A DNA stretch of 64,000 bases, taken from the NCBI RefSeq assembly GCF_963855985.1, contig NC_087119.1:3202001-3266000 (forward strand). The letters run 5' to 3'. Numbering within the stretch: position 1 is the first letter of the stretch; every line of letters starts with the position of its first letter. Under the pieces are notes generated by a model. It saw nothing but the letters and a program-made list of their open reading frames with translations. It did no database searches and was not told the origin of the DNA. This stretch comes from Ostrinia nubilalis. Lineage: Eukaryota > Arthropoda > Insecta > Lepidoptera > Crambidae. The translations under genes and the position numbers were made by a program. Shown here in pieces: positions 25,076-35,940 of the stretch.

Positions 25076-28000
25076 TACATTTCAAAGACTGTACTTTACT
25101 GGCTTTGACACACAACTGCCGAAGGATCCCTAAAACGGACTATTTGCTGAGGACTGACATATTGTATTTTATTCCCCGGGACACAAACGCTCCGTAGATT
25201 TTAAGTTCCAACTAAACAAACAGACAATATAAATATACATTGTTGTTGTGGACATATTTTTCCAAGGAATGCTGGCGGACATTAAAAAGCCGGGTAACTT
25301 AACATTTTAAAATAATGTGAATTTATTTTTGTTTTATTTATTTTTTCTTCCTTTGTTTGTAAGCATTTGTGTAGGAGGTATCCATGATTCATAAAACTCA
25401 TTTATTTTGTGCAAATAGGCCTTTGACGCCACGTCCCAACATTTTTTTCATCATCATAAGCGAAGTCGGTTAAAAAATAAAGTCTGCGTAAAATAGCTGT
25501 CTTAAAACAATAGGATTCCGCTTCATTTCAGACAAACCATTTCATTCGAACCTGCCGATGCATATTGTGCTTCCACCAAACACACATTTGGGTCATACAA
25601 AAAATATTTTGGACGGCAAGAAAAGTAAATACGTGATACAGGATGAACATTTACAGAATACCACTAACGTAAGATTTTTTCTTTATTTTATTAGTAGCTA
25701 AAATATTAGCATCGAGCTCGAATATTGAAGATAATTACCCGATTGCATTACAGTTCCTTTTAGTATTCACTCTTGCTTGAAAGTGCCATAAAAACGGAAA
25801 GGATTCGGCATACTTTTGCATGCACTTATCTATGCTACAATAAAGCCATTTAAACAACAGCCGAAGAAAAAAAGCATTGACAACGCAGCTGTCCCGTTTT
25901 CTCGGCCACCCTGTATACTCCGTCTACTCTGAAAACAAAGACTCGGCCGGGACAAAAAAAGTTGGACAACACGGGGTATTTAACTTCCCGACCTAAATAT
26001 CTTAGTGTTATTATAAATATTTAAATGTGTAAATGGATTCTTTAATAAGTAGAGCGGCGGTTACTCCTGTCCGCAGAGGACGTGAATGTTTTTGACAACT
26101 GACATTTTGTGGATTCCGACGCAATCACAATGACGCAATGTCACTTACTGTCAATTATATTTGACCTGTAAGGATGCAAGCATCGTTTTTAGGTATATGA
26201 TTGTCAATTATTCAAGGATTCCTGATGGAATTTCATTACTATTTCATGCTTTGTCTTTTATATACAATTGTTGTTCAGAAAGTTGCGGTGCTGAGAAAGC
26301 TAACAACAATTATAAATATGCAAAGCAATTGCAATGTTGTAACAACGACATTTTGCAGGAAAAAAACTTAAAATGCAATTCAATTTAAATCCAATAAAAT
26401 CTCTGTAGAAATAAAAACTTAGTTGCTCGACTGTGCGGCAGTCAGGGCCTTAATCTCATTTGACAATAGTTCTGTTCGATTGAGAAAAGTTAAATGAGAG
26501 TATTTTCAATGAACTGCGGTTTTACAATTTAAACTCGAAGATTTTATTTGGAGCGCTGTGACGTGAATTCCTAATTTGGGTTATCAAAAAGTTTTGTATG
26601 ATATTGGCTACTTTAATAATCGTATAGGCCCACGGAAATATACAGAAGATACATATTTTTATCCGAAGCACCCGGATGAGGTAGAGACTGCGTTTTAGAT
26701 TTGATGTTGAATTCCAAAAATTCAAATACACTACAGTTTTATTTTCTCAAAAAATACTTTTGAAGAGAATTCTCTTCACGGGCGTTGCCAATATTAAACA
26801 AAGAAACTTCTACCGCGTCAATTGAATTAAGTTAAATCAACGTGGTCCGGTGACGAATCTCTGATCCAAGTCAGTCACACTTACGCAATCCTTATTATAA
26901 ACATTATGCAATCAATAGTTACATAATAAATATCTAAAACAATATTACGCTGTTAAGTCGGACAATACATTGTATCACTGCAGTTTTATAAACCATTTTA
27001 ATACGGATATTTGCAGACTTATTGCAGAATATTTTGATTGAGCCACACCAAAATGGATTTAGTCCGAAACGCCTGTTTTAATTATTTAATGGAACACAAA
27101 TATAAAGGCTCGTGACATCTGAAACTGCACAATAATTATTATACTAAAATGCCAATTTCGTGAAGAAAATTGTCACTGTATTGTGTCGGTTGGAAAGTAG
27201 CAATTTTAGCTACATTTTGGTGATTGTATTAAAGTGATGGAGCGGATGTATGCCTTGTTAGTTTCCTTTTTGGTGAAACCGCAAAAGTGACATTGTTAGT
27301 TAAATAAAGGACTCCAAAACTTGCATTTAGGCATTGTGTCACTTTGCCAAAAAAGTATCAAAATAAGGGTTTGCTATTTTTTGTATGGAGTTTTGACAGA
27401 TTTGCCTTAAATAAATAACTAGGCACATCTGAAAATAATAATTAATTATTACCAGTAATATTAAACTAGGCTTTATAAAATATTAACAATTCTCCTTACT
27501 ACCTCAAAATATGCTGAAGTTAAACAGTGAAGGAAACCAAAATAATCTGATCCGCTGGTAATTTCGGAGAATTCAAATCATACTTATTTGTTATTCATAA
27601 CCTTAACGAAATAACAGGCATCGCATATTTGTAGGAATACAATTTTTATATAATAAAAAACGACGCGCCTCTCCAGGACCCGCGTTTGGATCGAATTAGA
27701 AACATAATATGTATTCTTACGCTATCATTTGAAATGGACAATAATTGGCCACATGTATTTTATTCGTAAAAATAATATGCCATGATAGTCGTTATGTTAC
27801 TCATCCAGTTATTAAAGTTATTAATAATAATAAAATTACTAGTGTTGTTCGTTCGCGGTGCGGGCTGGAATTTCGGTGGAAATTTGCACCTTGTTCTGTC
27901 TGTCTGGTCGAGATTATAGTCGCTGTGATAAAAATAATCCAAATGAATAAGTAATAACAATGGCTTTATCACATTTTATAAGAACCTTAATACATTCACA

Positions 28001-28688
28001 TTTGCAATTCAAAGTATATCTAGAGCTTCCATATCATCGGTTCGATATGTTCATATCAATAACGTAGTCTTATCGTTGCAGAAGTAGATCGTCAACCAAC
28101 ATACATGTAGGTATGCAATAATAACCGACAAGTATCAGACTGGATCCCTTCTATATGTCTTCTTTATTAAGCTTTCATAAAATAAGATGGATGAAATTGT
28201 TATCTCAAAAATCTCAAAAAATCCGCTTCAAATATTAACCTATTAAGGCCCACTCCTTCAGAACAGAAGTTAATTTTATTAGGTGTCAAGCTATAAGTGA
28301 CACGTACACAGATGACAGCTGCAGGTGGCTGACAGTTGACGAGGCGGAGTGGCGAATAAGATAAAGCACTTACATGTCACATTGACAAGTAAATTTATTA
28401 TTTTCACCATACATTGACAGTTTGCTATGTGGACAACGTATTGCATCTGCTTAAAAGATAAGTTCGTGCTTGGAATAAATACTATTAAACTTTTAAAAAT
28501 GGTCAATTCAATTCAACTATCACAACCATACAAGAGTAAAGTAATAATAGCACTATGGGTCCAGCGCTTAACTCAGGTGGAGGGTGTTTTTGAGACGTCA
28601 AGTGTCAGCGAGACTTCAGATATTCTTCAGACTTGTATACTCTGTCACGTCATAATATGTCAATGTCACCCTTTCCGTTATACTCCCA
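25076..28688. other. AT-rich region without recognisable features
   Basis: I read this stretch without finding a defined element or a coding signature. Open frames of up to 115 codons (28427-28774) lack motifs and the last overlaps a Helitron end. Confidence 0.5.
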
Positions 28689-28874
28689 CTAGCTTTCCGA
28701 CCGCGGCTTTGCCCGCGTGGAATTTTGTCTGTCACAGAAAAACAATATCGCGCGCGTATTTACTCACCGTTTAGACCTGGACTACGACAAACATTTTAAA
28801 ACTAAAATCAGCTCAATCGGCCCAGTCGTTCTCGAGTTATAATCAGACTAACGAACATGGGTGTGTAATGTATG

Positions 28875-29196
28875 ATATAACTACATATCATATAATACTT
28901 AGAGGATATAACATCAAATTATATAAAATCATTTAATATAATAATTATTTACTATAATAAACGAATAATATAATTTTAAAACGAATAATTTTAAGACAAA
29001 TAACTATTAACTGATATAAAATGGTTTGATATAATGAATATTTTCTATACAACTTACAATGTATACTATTTAAAACAAATAACATTCAAATCATATAAAA
29101 ATAAAATGTCGAACAATCAAATGAGATAAAATTCTTTTCCTATAAAACTTAAATCATATAACAATAATAATTGTATATAAAGTTCATTTGTTATAA
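28875..29196 (+). repeat. Left array of ~15.5-bp degenerate repeats
   Basis: ATATAA (or a one-base variant) starts at 28875, 28890, 28906, 28921, 28936, 28952 and 28968, then continues in phase at 28998, 29014, 29029, 29045, 29061, 29077, 29093, 29124, 29140, 29156 and about 29175 and 29191. The approximate unit is ATATAACATTCAAATC. Spacing of 15-16 bp over about 320 bp cannot be explained by AT-richness alone. Confidence 0.8.
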
Positions 29197-29210
29197 TAAG
29201 CATTGCATGC

Positions 29211-29338
29211 AGCAAGCAAGCAAGCAAACAAGCAAGCTAGCAAACGAGCAAGCAAGCAAGCAAGCAAGCAAGCAGGCAAGCAAGCAAGCAAGCAGGCAAG
29301 CAGGCAAGCAAGCAAGCAGGCAAGCAAGCAAGCAAGCA
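29211..29338 (+). repeat. (AAGC)n microsatellite
   Basis: An almost pure AAGC tetranucleotide tract with a few aacaagc and aggc variants, bordered on both sides by GCATGC palindromes. The open frame across it encodes a repetitive A-S-K-Q string and is not a real protein. Confidence 0.95.
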
Positions 29339-29379
29339 GCATGCAGGCATGCAGCATGCAAATTTGACTAAAAACTTGA

Positions 29380-29590
29380 GACTTCTGTCACGGCTCCGGC
29401 ACTGCGGGGCTCTGGCGGTCCCTCGCGTGCTAATCGTCGCAGATGGCTTTCGCTCGACACCGCGTCTTCGGCTTGCTGGCCGGCTTCGCCGGCCAGCCTC
29501 AGCCGCGGCGCCTCGCTTCCAGCCACCTGCTCCTCAGCCCGCGGGCCGCCTCGCCCCTCCGTGCCTACGCGCTTCTAAATTACACTCTAG
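29380..29590. other. GC-rich core of the FB-like element
   Basis: Base composition changes abruptly: 46 of 60 bases at 29461-29520 are G or C, against strongly AT-rich arrays on both sides. It includes the hairpin 'ctggccggcttcgccggcca' (9-bp stem, 3-base loop, 29476-29496). Two overlapping open frames (29349-29750, 133 codons; 29443-29649, 68 codons) are Ala/Arg/Pro-rich, as expected for random GC-rich DNA. It may be a captured genomic fragment; I do not recognise its source. Confidence 0.7.
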
Positions 29591-29659
29591 GGGTAGGGCA
29601 GACAAGACTACGTGGAGTCGGTTTTACGGCGATTCGTTTTTGTCACTAAAGTCATTTAT

Positions 29660-30010
29660 AAGTCAAGCTAAAGAAGAACATACTAAAAGTTATATCCATC
29701 AGAAATTATATCAATTAAAGAGTATACCAAATAGTCGTTATAACAAATAATATTTATTACAAGTAATGGTTATGTGAAATATTATTTATATTAAACAAAA
29801 TTACATCAAATGAGTCTTAGATTAAGTAAGGTTTATATCAAATGTCTTTATGCGTTGTGATTGGTATCTGAAATGACATTATTAGAAATGATATATTATA
29901 TGAAGTAAACATTATATGTTAAAAAATTATATCAAGTGTTATTATAACATACGTTTATTATACAATATGAACGTTATTGAAATGAATTTAGATCATATAA
30001 ACTTATATAA
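29660..30010 (-). repeat. Right array of ~16-bp degenerate repeats (inverted)
   Basis: Reading the minus strand from about 29850 down to 29690, units such as TATAACGACTATTTGG, TATACTCTTTAATTGA and TATAATTTCTGATGGA follow one another at exactly 16 bp. Looser copies (ATATAA, ATGTAA, ACATAA starts) extend outward to the terminus. The orientation is opposite to the left array. Confidence 0.75.
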
Positions 30011-30070
30011 ACTGTCACGCACCCAACGAACATCAATTCATTTTTATTTATATAGATAGATAGATGATAG

Positions 30071-30427
30071 CTAGCGGCCGCCCGCGACTTCGTACGCGTG
30101 GATCCCGTTTTACCCCCTTCATCTATCTTCAGCGGTTAACTCCCCTTCCCGTAGGAATTTTGCAATATCCTGTTGTAACTAAGCTTTAAGTTTACTAAGG
30201 CACCTGCACACCAAATTTCAAGCATCTAACTTAAGCGGTTTAGATTTTTCATACAAAAGGATTTTTCCGCTAATTCCCGTTCCCGTGGGAATTTCGGGAA
30301 TTCCTTTCTTAGTGCACCTCTACGGTACCTAAACTACGTCCCTTCCAAATTTCAAGTGCCTACGTTTAGCCGTTTAGGCTGTGCGTTGATCTGTCAGTCA
30401 GTCAGTTTCTCCTTTTATATATTTAGA
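30071..30427 (-). mobile_element. Non-autonomous Helitron-like element
   Basis: Minus-strand 5' end 'tctaaatatataaaaggag' (from 30427) and 3' end 'gcgggcggccgctag' (to 30071), between A and T. It contains internal 'cctacgtttagccg'-type and 'ttcccg' repeats. It begins only 15 bp from the end of the previous Helitron, the two being joined by a TAGATAGATGA tract. Length 357 bp; non-coding. Confidence 0.75.
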
Positions 30428-30572
30428 TACCTCAGGCATTGACTGAGTTAAGCGCTATAGACGTATAATTGTCTATATACATATTTTTATAAACGAAATG
30501 TCTCTTTTACCTAATTTAAAATACATATAAAATCAAGTTTAGAGCTTTGAAACGCTATGTAACTCTTGTTAA

Positions 30573-30710
30573 CCCTTTGCGAGCTCGGTAATCCACTCTC
30601 GGTCACTCGCTCTCCATCGAGACTTTCGTCTGTCACATGTCTAACAGTTCATAAATAATCTACACGCAGTAGATGTACGCGATAGCCAACAAATTGATTC
30701 GTCGCAAAGG
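30573..30710. mobile_element. Candidate decayed piggyBac-like MITE
   Basis: TTAA followed by 'ccctttgcga' at 30569-30582 resembles a piggyBac-type left end. 'tcgcaaagg' at 30702-30710 could be the inverted right end, but the final bases and TTAA are not preserved. Short and uncertain. Confidence 0.3.
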
Positions 30711-32152
30711 ACTGCCTGTCGTGCTCGGCGTTAGATAGGCGTAGGGTTATGTAACGCAATTAATTTTATTAACCTTAAACCGATAAACATAAACTGCTTT
30801 TGTGAGCTTACTAAAATACCTACATAATACATCTGTTCTTTTTTTATTTAAACAAGTGACTATTATCGAATTATTACAACTTATTTCTAAATAATTAAGA
30901 TCTAGTGCAGATTCCACAATATTTATTACATTAAAAAAAAAGTAAAACTGTAGGATTTTTAAGCACATGCATTGTTTGATTACCAAATTCAAACACTGGT
31001 TCTGGTTTAATTAATAAAATCATACACAACATAAGAAATCTGAAGTGTTTTGATCCCACCAATATAAACACTCCACAAAAGATTATTGATTTCTAATCGC
31101 TGCCAACCCTATCAGAACCCTAGTGGCAGCATGTTCGCCGCTACTTATCCATCGGGACTCGAACCCGGGCTTAGCGGACCGAGCGACGAATACTATAATT
31201 ACGCACCATATAAGCCGTGCTACGGTTTTTTCGGTGCCACAAAAAATGGTAATTTTAATAATAATAAATATATCATTGTCGAGCGCTCGTGGGTTAAGGA
31301 ATGCCAGGTGCTGCCATTGTTTTATTATTGAAATTTTGGACATAATTACTGTGGAGTTTTGTATGTAATATAAATAATTATGCGCCAAATAACAGAGCAG
31401 TCGTCATGGTGTATTGAGTTATGGAACTTGAATCCTTATGGTGTGGTTTGCTGGGGTTTTTTGGGGGCCCAAACATTTTGCAATTTTCCAAATTGATCCT
31501 AACATCTGACCTTGGGATTTGTTTATAGCTAGTTCAAACCTTCTAATATGTAATATTTTGCAGCGAGCTTTCCTGCTTGTCATAATTTACACAGTAATTA
31601 TACTATTAAAATAGGTCTTTTAATCCACTTGAGTGTGAATTTGACGTCTGTTTCTGCTAATGCTTGCATGTTTATTGCCTTTATTTCATTTCTTCATTTT
31701 ACATTGATAGTGTGCGGATAATATCTCACTCGTTAGCGATTGTACTCCTTTCTACTTAATTAATTACTTACATAACACGGAAACTTCATACTTGCAATTT
31801 ATTATAGTTAGAAGTATAATTTACTATGAAGGCCATGTAGGTAGTCGGTTGGAATAACTGAAGTTGCAAATGACCTAGGTTCTAGGCTGTATTCAACTGA
31901 CATTTGCCTGATATTGTATTCAGAAAATTTATATCGGGGCCATGGTTACTGGTCACGTGATTTTTTTTAAAACAATCGATACAAAAATATCTTCGAGTAT
32001 CAATCAGTTGGAGCTGTGGTTTTTACATAGGTAGTGCAACGACACGTGCTGCTAGGTTGTCCAATGTATTGGTAGAGCCTCTACCGTAGAGGTCACCTAG
32101 CGGTTTTATTTCTGTGCTAAATAAGCAGTTGTCAAGCGGGGCGTGCTTGACA
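30711..32152. other. No recognisable gene
   Basis: Apart from the B-box-containing fragment near 31150, nothing with defined ends or coding signature was found. Confidence 0.5.
31110..31230 (-). repeat. tRNA-like SINE fragment (B box)
   Basis: The minus strand carries 'cccgggttcgagtcccgatg' (about 31149-31168), a perfect polymerase III B box and T-arm stem-loop. A matching A box and acceptor stem are not evident, so a functional tRNA gene is unlikely. Short frames on both strands are spurious. Confidence 0.35.
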
Positions 32153-32389
32153 TCTATACTAATCTATACTAATATTATAAATGCGAGAGAAACTCTATCT
32201 GTCTGTCTGTCTCGCTTTTATGCCTAAACCACTGAACCGATTTTGATGAAATTTGGCATAGCGATACTTTGTCCCGGGAAAGGACATAGGATAGTTTTTA
32301 ACCCGGTTTTTGAAAGAGGGACGCGCGCGATAAAGTTTTTCTGTGACAGACAAAATTCCACGCGGGCGAAGCCGCGGGCGGAAAGCTAG
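32153..32389 (+). mobile_element. Complete non-autonomous Helitron-like element
   Basis: The start 'tctatactaa' is repeated (32153 and 32163) before 'tattataaatgcgag', and the end is 'ccgcgggcggaaagctag' at 32389, between A and T. A TCTG microsatellite, 'actgaaccgattttgatgaa' and the GC-rich 3' hairpin 'cgcgggcgaagccgcg' are present. The doubled start suggests insertion next to, or slippage within, the terminal motif. Confidence 0.85.
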
Positions 32390-35300
32390 TAATACATAAA
32401 TACAGCCTTAGTGTCACTGTCAACTACTGGACTAGGTATCAGGTGGCGGGGAAATTCACATTCTTTTGCCTTCTAAGTATCGAAATAAAGCAAATAAGCC
32501 ACCACTTACTCGTAACAATACATTGTATCATGGAAACCGAGTTTAGACCTATTGTTCATCGATACTCGGAATCGGAATACTCGATCGAAGATCGATTACA
32601 CTCGATTGCGAATGGACGACTCTCTATCGTAATTATTGTAGCATACGTAAATTGTATGTTGCTGAAATTATTTTCAAATACTGTCATTTGGTTTTTAACG
32701 GTCCACCCCACGGCTCCCCTTAACACCCGACTCCCCATGTAAAGTGGTAGTTACGACATTAGAACAGAGATGTCATAAATATCGGTTACCGTGACCGAAA
32801 GATCGGATATATTCGGAATAAATAGATGTAACAGTAACATTATAGAAGCATTTGATTATACAAATAAGTTTTCAATTCTAAGGCATGTAGTCGTAACTAT
32901 ACGATTAATTACACTATTTTTCAGCGCTTGTAAGTTTTTTTACATATCAATGTAATTTGTATTCATTGCTTTTATGATTTTAAATGAAAATTCTACCCTG
33001 TCAACCCAGATATTTTTGCCATTGTGCGCAAGCTTACAATAGAGATACTTCAAATGAAATAATTTTAAAACAATATTATCGGCTTTTAAATCGGAACGGT
33101 AACAAAATAAAAATATCCGATTCGGTATCCCTTCCCTAACGGTAGCGTTAATTTGTTAAGTCGCCCTTTTAACCGACTGACAATGAGTGAAAAAGACAAT
33201 GTAATGTAATAGGTAACATGGGGCTAGATTACTCGTCGAGCAGTGAGGTCCAGGTTCGTTTCCTAATTATAACATGTGAAGATGATTTTTAGAATGCTTG
33301 TTTATTGCAGTATACGAATATCATATTGATCATTCACATTGATCTTTGAGTTCTAACATTAGTAGGAAATTTAATATTAATATTTATCTATTTGAAACAT
33401 ACTGTGATGACATTATTTCAAGGTATAATGATTGATTGTGTTATAGTTATAGTGTTTCATCATTATTTAGGTAAAAAAAAAATATTACCTACTTAAACTA
33501 AGTAATTGGGTCAAATAGGCCAACTCTATCACTAGTGTTCAAAAAATATACAAACCACGTACCTATGAGTTATATTTTATTTTTATGACAATTAAAAGAA
33601 ATACAAATACAAATTTATTTATTCAACAGTATGCAACATGCCACAATAAGGAACAAATTATTTAGGTACAAACATTTTAATGCTTTGCTTCCTTAGTTAG
33701 GGTAGAGCCCTGTGTTTTGGGATGAGCAAACATAATACACCCGAAGACACTTGAACTGATCGTTAAAGCCCATAAAAGTAATTACCATGTATTTTCTTTC
33801 GTAACTACAGCGCCTGTTTTGTCTTCAGGAAAGATAGTAGTTGTGGTTTCACTGGTACATATAACCTCAACCCCGATATTACTGGGACTCGAATCCGTAC
33901 CCGTAGTTTAGGCCACAGAGGCAACCAACCGACGCACGAGGACAATGAAGTAAAACGACGACTTCCGCACCTACGAGTACGTACCTATAACGCCAATATT
34001 CTGTTTTTTGGCTAACCAACAATTCTTACGCGTGTTATTAACAAACATTACTTTTATTATGTCCCTTACAGACAAAGAACAACTGGCACATTGGCCAATA
34101 TGTAATTAATGCAACCACTTTAATTTGTATGCCTTAATAGACTATTGTATACGTTACTATTGTAGTACTGTAGCAAGGAAAGAAAAACAACGTATTCCGT
34201 GAATTTCGAACTACCCACCTGTCGGCAATTAAATTGAAATCTTAGCAAAATGTTTTATCTTTTCCCCTATCCATGCCCATTATTTTTGATGGGTGGATAC
34301 GTTGTGCATCGTCTGATGCCCAATTTTATTTCAATATTGAGAGTGTAAAACGGAGTTTGCTTCGAAAAATCTTCCGAAGTGTTTTTAATGTAACACGAAA
34401 CTGGCTATATCAAAACGAACGAAGTTTCTTGTTAAAAGTCATATTTTCAGTTCCATCTCGTTTTTTTAAATCCGACTTTGCTATCAATAAAACACTCGTA
34501 CAGTTCGTAGCCCAATTTAACCAAGACAGTTAAGCTTTGTGTACCCTAATTTATTATAATTTGACACTTATTATATTCATCAATTCCCACTCACAAAGGA
34601 AGTGAGTACAGTCACTCACAAAATCTACATTAAGGATTTTGTGAACTGCAGTACAAAGACAAGACACAGAAACAGTCAAATGAAAAAAAAAATCAATTGA
34701 AATATACATCGATACACTGATAACGTGGTGAACAAGCTGACAAACTAAATTATTGTAACATTCCCCATAACTTTTGCACGCAATTGTCCAAGCAAATGCA
34801 ATGTTTGTACCACCAAGATGCAATGGCGAGCATTTTGTTCTTTTACTTCGCCGACTGTCTGTCGGTCCGTTGGCCGCGTCATAGCTCAAGAGCGTCTCGA
34901 GTCCAGAGGGGCTATTCGAAATTATTCGATATTTCAGGTAAAATTTCCACCGAAAACGTTTAGCGAATCAAACTCTAGCACGTAACTTTCTATAATTGAC
35001 CTAGAAATTTTTGCGCTTTTATTTTAAAATTAAAATGTATACGTGTTGTGATAACTTCTTGTGTCTTTTATTTGATGCAATATACGGTAGCTCAAAGTTG
35101 CAAAATAGAGTCTTCCAATGCCAGAAACTTTAGTACTTGATTCAAATTTTGCCAAATTCGAGTCGCCAGAGCCAAGAGCTTTTGTTCTTATTTCAAATTT
35201 AAAAATGTTATAATGCTTCGGTTAAGCACTTTTCATTGTTTTTACAATAACAAATGGCATCATCAGGGCTACACCGCCAATCGGCGTTATTAAAATTTAT

Positions 35301-35801
35301 GTCCACCGTTCACGTGGACCGAGTTGACCCTCTGCCGCTTGCTCTATGGTTATATTATACATGAATCAATTTATTCGTGTGGAGCGCGAGCGACTGCATA
35401 TTTTTCAATTACGTCAATTTAAAATAATACTTAATTTGCTATTGTGAGTCATTGAGAGCATTGTGTCAGGCTTGCTCCGAGGACTTGTGTAGAGCCGATT
35501 TCACATTGTGCATCGTATAAACACGTTTAATGGGCTTTCGGGCTTTATTAAATGTATTTAAAAGAAGGTTGAGTTGAAACACTCTTTGTTTGTTGGTTCT
35601 TGTGGAAATTCATATGTAGAGATGAGAGGTGAAGTTTGCCAGGATGTTGACAACCAATTGCGGTGATTTTTATACGATTTATGTGACTTTGTGGAATATT
35701 ACTGTGGAGACAGTTACCAGATATTTGTTGTTATTGGGTATTCAATAACAACATGTTTGCTAGATTTAAAAAACAACTGCTGACAGTTAGTTTTTTCTTG
35801 T
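32390..35801. other. No recognisable gene
   Basis: Contains a SINE-like head at 33865-33935 (listed). Open frames of 86-111 codons (32443-32742, 34273-34533, 34554-34889) have no recognisable domains. A possible LINE-like AT tail lies near 33600-33625. Confidence 0.5.
33865..33935 (-). repeat. tRNA-derived SINE head
   Basis: On the minus strand 'tctgtggcctaaactacgg' resembles an A box and 'ggattcgagtccc' is close to the B box, with the spacing of a compact tRNA-like promoter. The remaining body is degraded. The two boxes in the right order make a SINE relic more likely than chance. Confidence 0.4.
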
Positions 35802-35940
35802 CATCATCATCATCTTAATCCACTGCTGAACATAGGCATCTGCCAATGATTTACAGATTGACCGGTTGGCAGCGGCCTGCATTCAGCGTCTTCCTTTATG
35901 AGGTCATCTTTCCACCTTGTGGGTGGACACACGTTTTTCT
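35802..35940 (-). pseudogene. 3' end of an RTE-type LINE
   Basis: The minus strand reads 'ccacccacaaggtggaaaga', the CPPTRWKDDLIK-type coding tail, then 'tgcaggccgctgccaaccgg', 'tgttcagcagtgg' and ends in GATGATGATGATG (35802 side). Upstream RT sequence is missing. Same family as the copies at 16979, 23345 and 44835, with frame damage. Confidence 0.75.

Larger units (their letters stand above)
28859..30024. mobile_element. FB-like (Foldback-like) element, 9-bp TSD, inverted tandem arrays
   Basis: The insertion is bounded by a perfect 9-bp duplication AACGAACAT (28850-28858 and 30025-30033). Termini are GGGTGTGT and, inverted, GGGTGCGT. Inward from each end lies an AT-rich array of a degenerate repeat of about 15-16 bp, in inverted orientation between halves. 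The centre holds an AAGC microsatellite and a very GC-rich block. Drosophila FB elements also have long inverted termini built from short tandem repeats and make 9-bp TSDs, and FB is related to Mutator-like elements; the comparison is mine. No transposase is visible. Insertion into a Helitron whose structure is known fixes both boundaries. Confidence 0.85.
28689..30056 (-). mobile_element. Helitron-like element split by a 1.17-kb insertion
   Basis: On the minus strand the 5' end is 'tctatataaataaaaatgaa' (from 30056) and the 3' end '...gcggtcggaaagctag' (to 28689), between A and T. The pieces 30034-30056 and 28689-28858 join into an element of about 200 bp across the 9-bp motif ATGTTCGTT (minus strand), which now exists twice because of the insertion at 28859-30024. 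It contains the 'aactcgagaacgactgggcc' core typical of this Helitron group. Confidence 0.8.

Noticed and set aside
29211..29338. Possible CRISPR-like array
   Set aside because: It is a tetranucleotide microsatellite with no spacer structure, and the genome is eukaryotic.
29171..29371. Open frame encoding a repetitive A-S-K-Q protein
   Set aside because: It is simply the translation of the (AAGC)n microsatellite inside the FB-like element.
31149..31168. Possible tRNA gene (perfect T-arm/B box on the minus strand)
   Set aside because: No A box, anticodon arm or acceptor stem could be fitted; more likely a SINE fragment.
32763..32830. Possible hAT terminus ('cagagatgtcataaatatcgg')
   Set aside because: No inverted partner or 8-bp duplication could be located.
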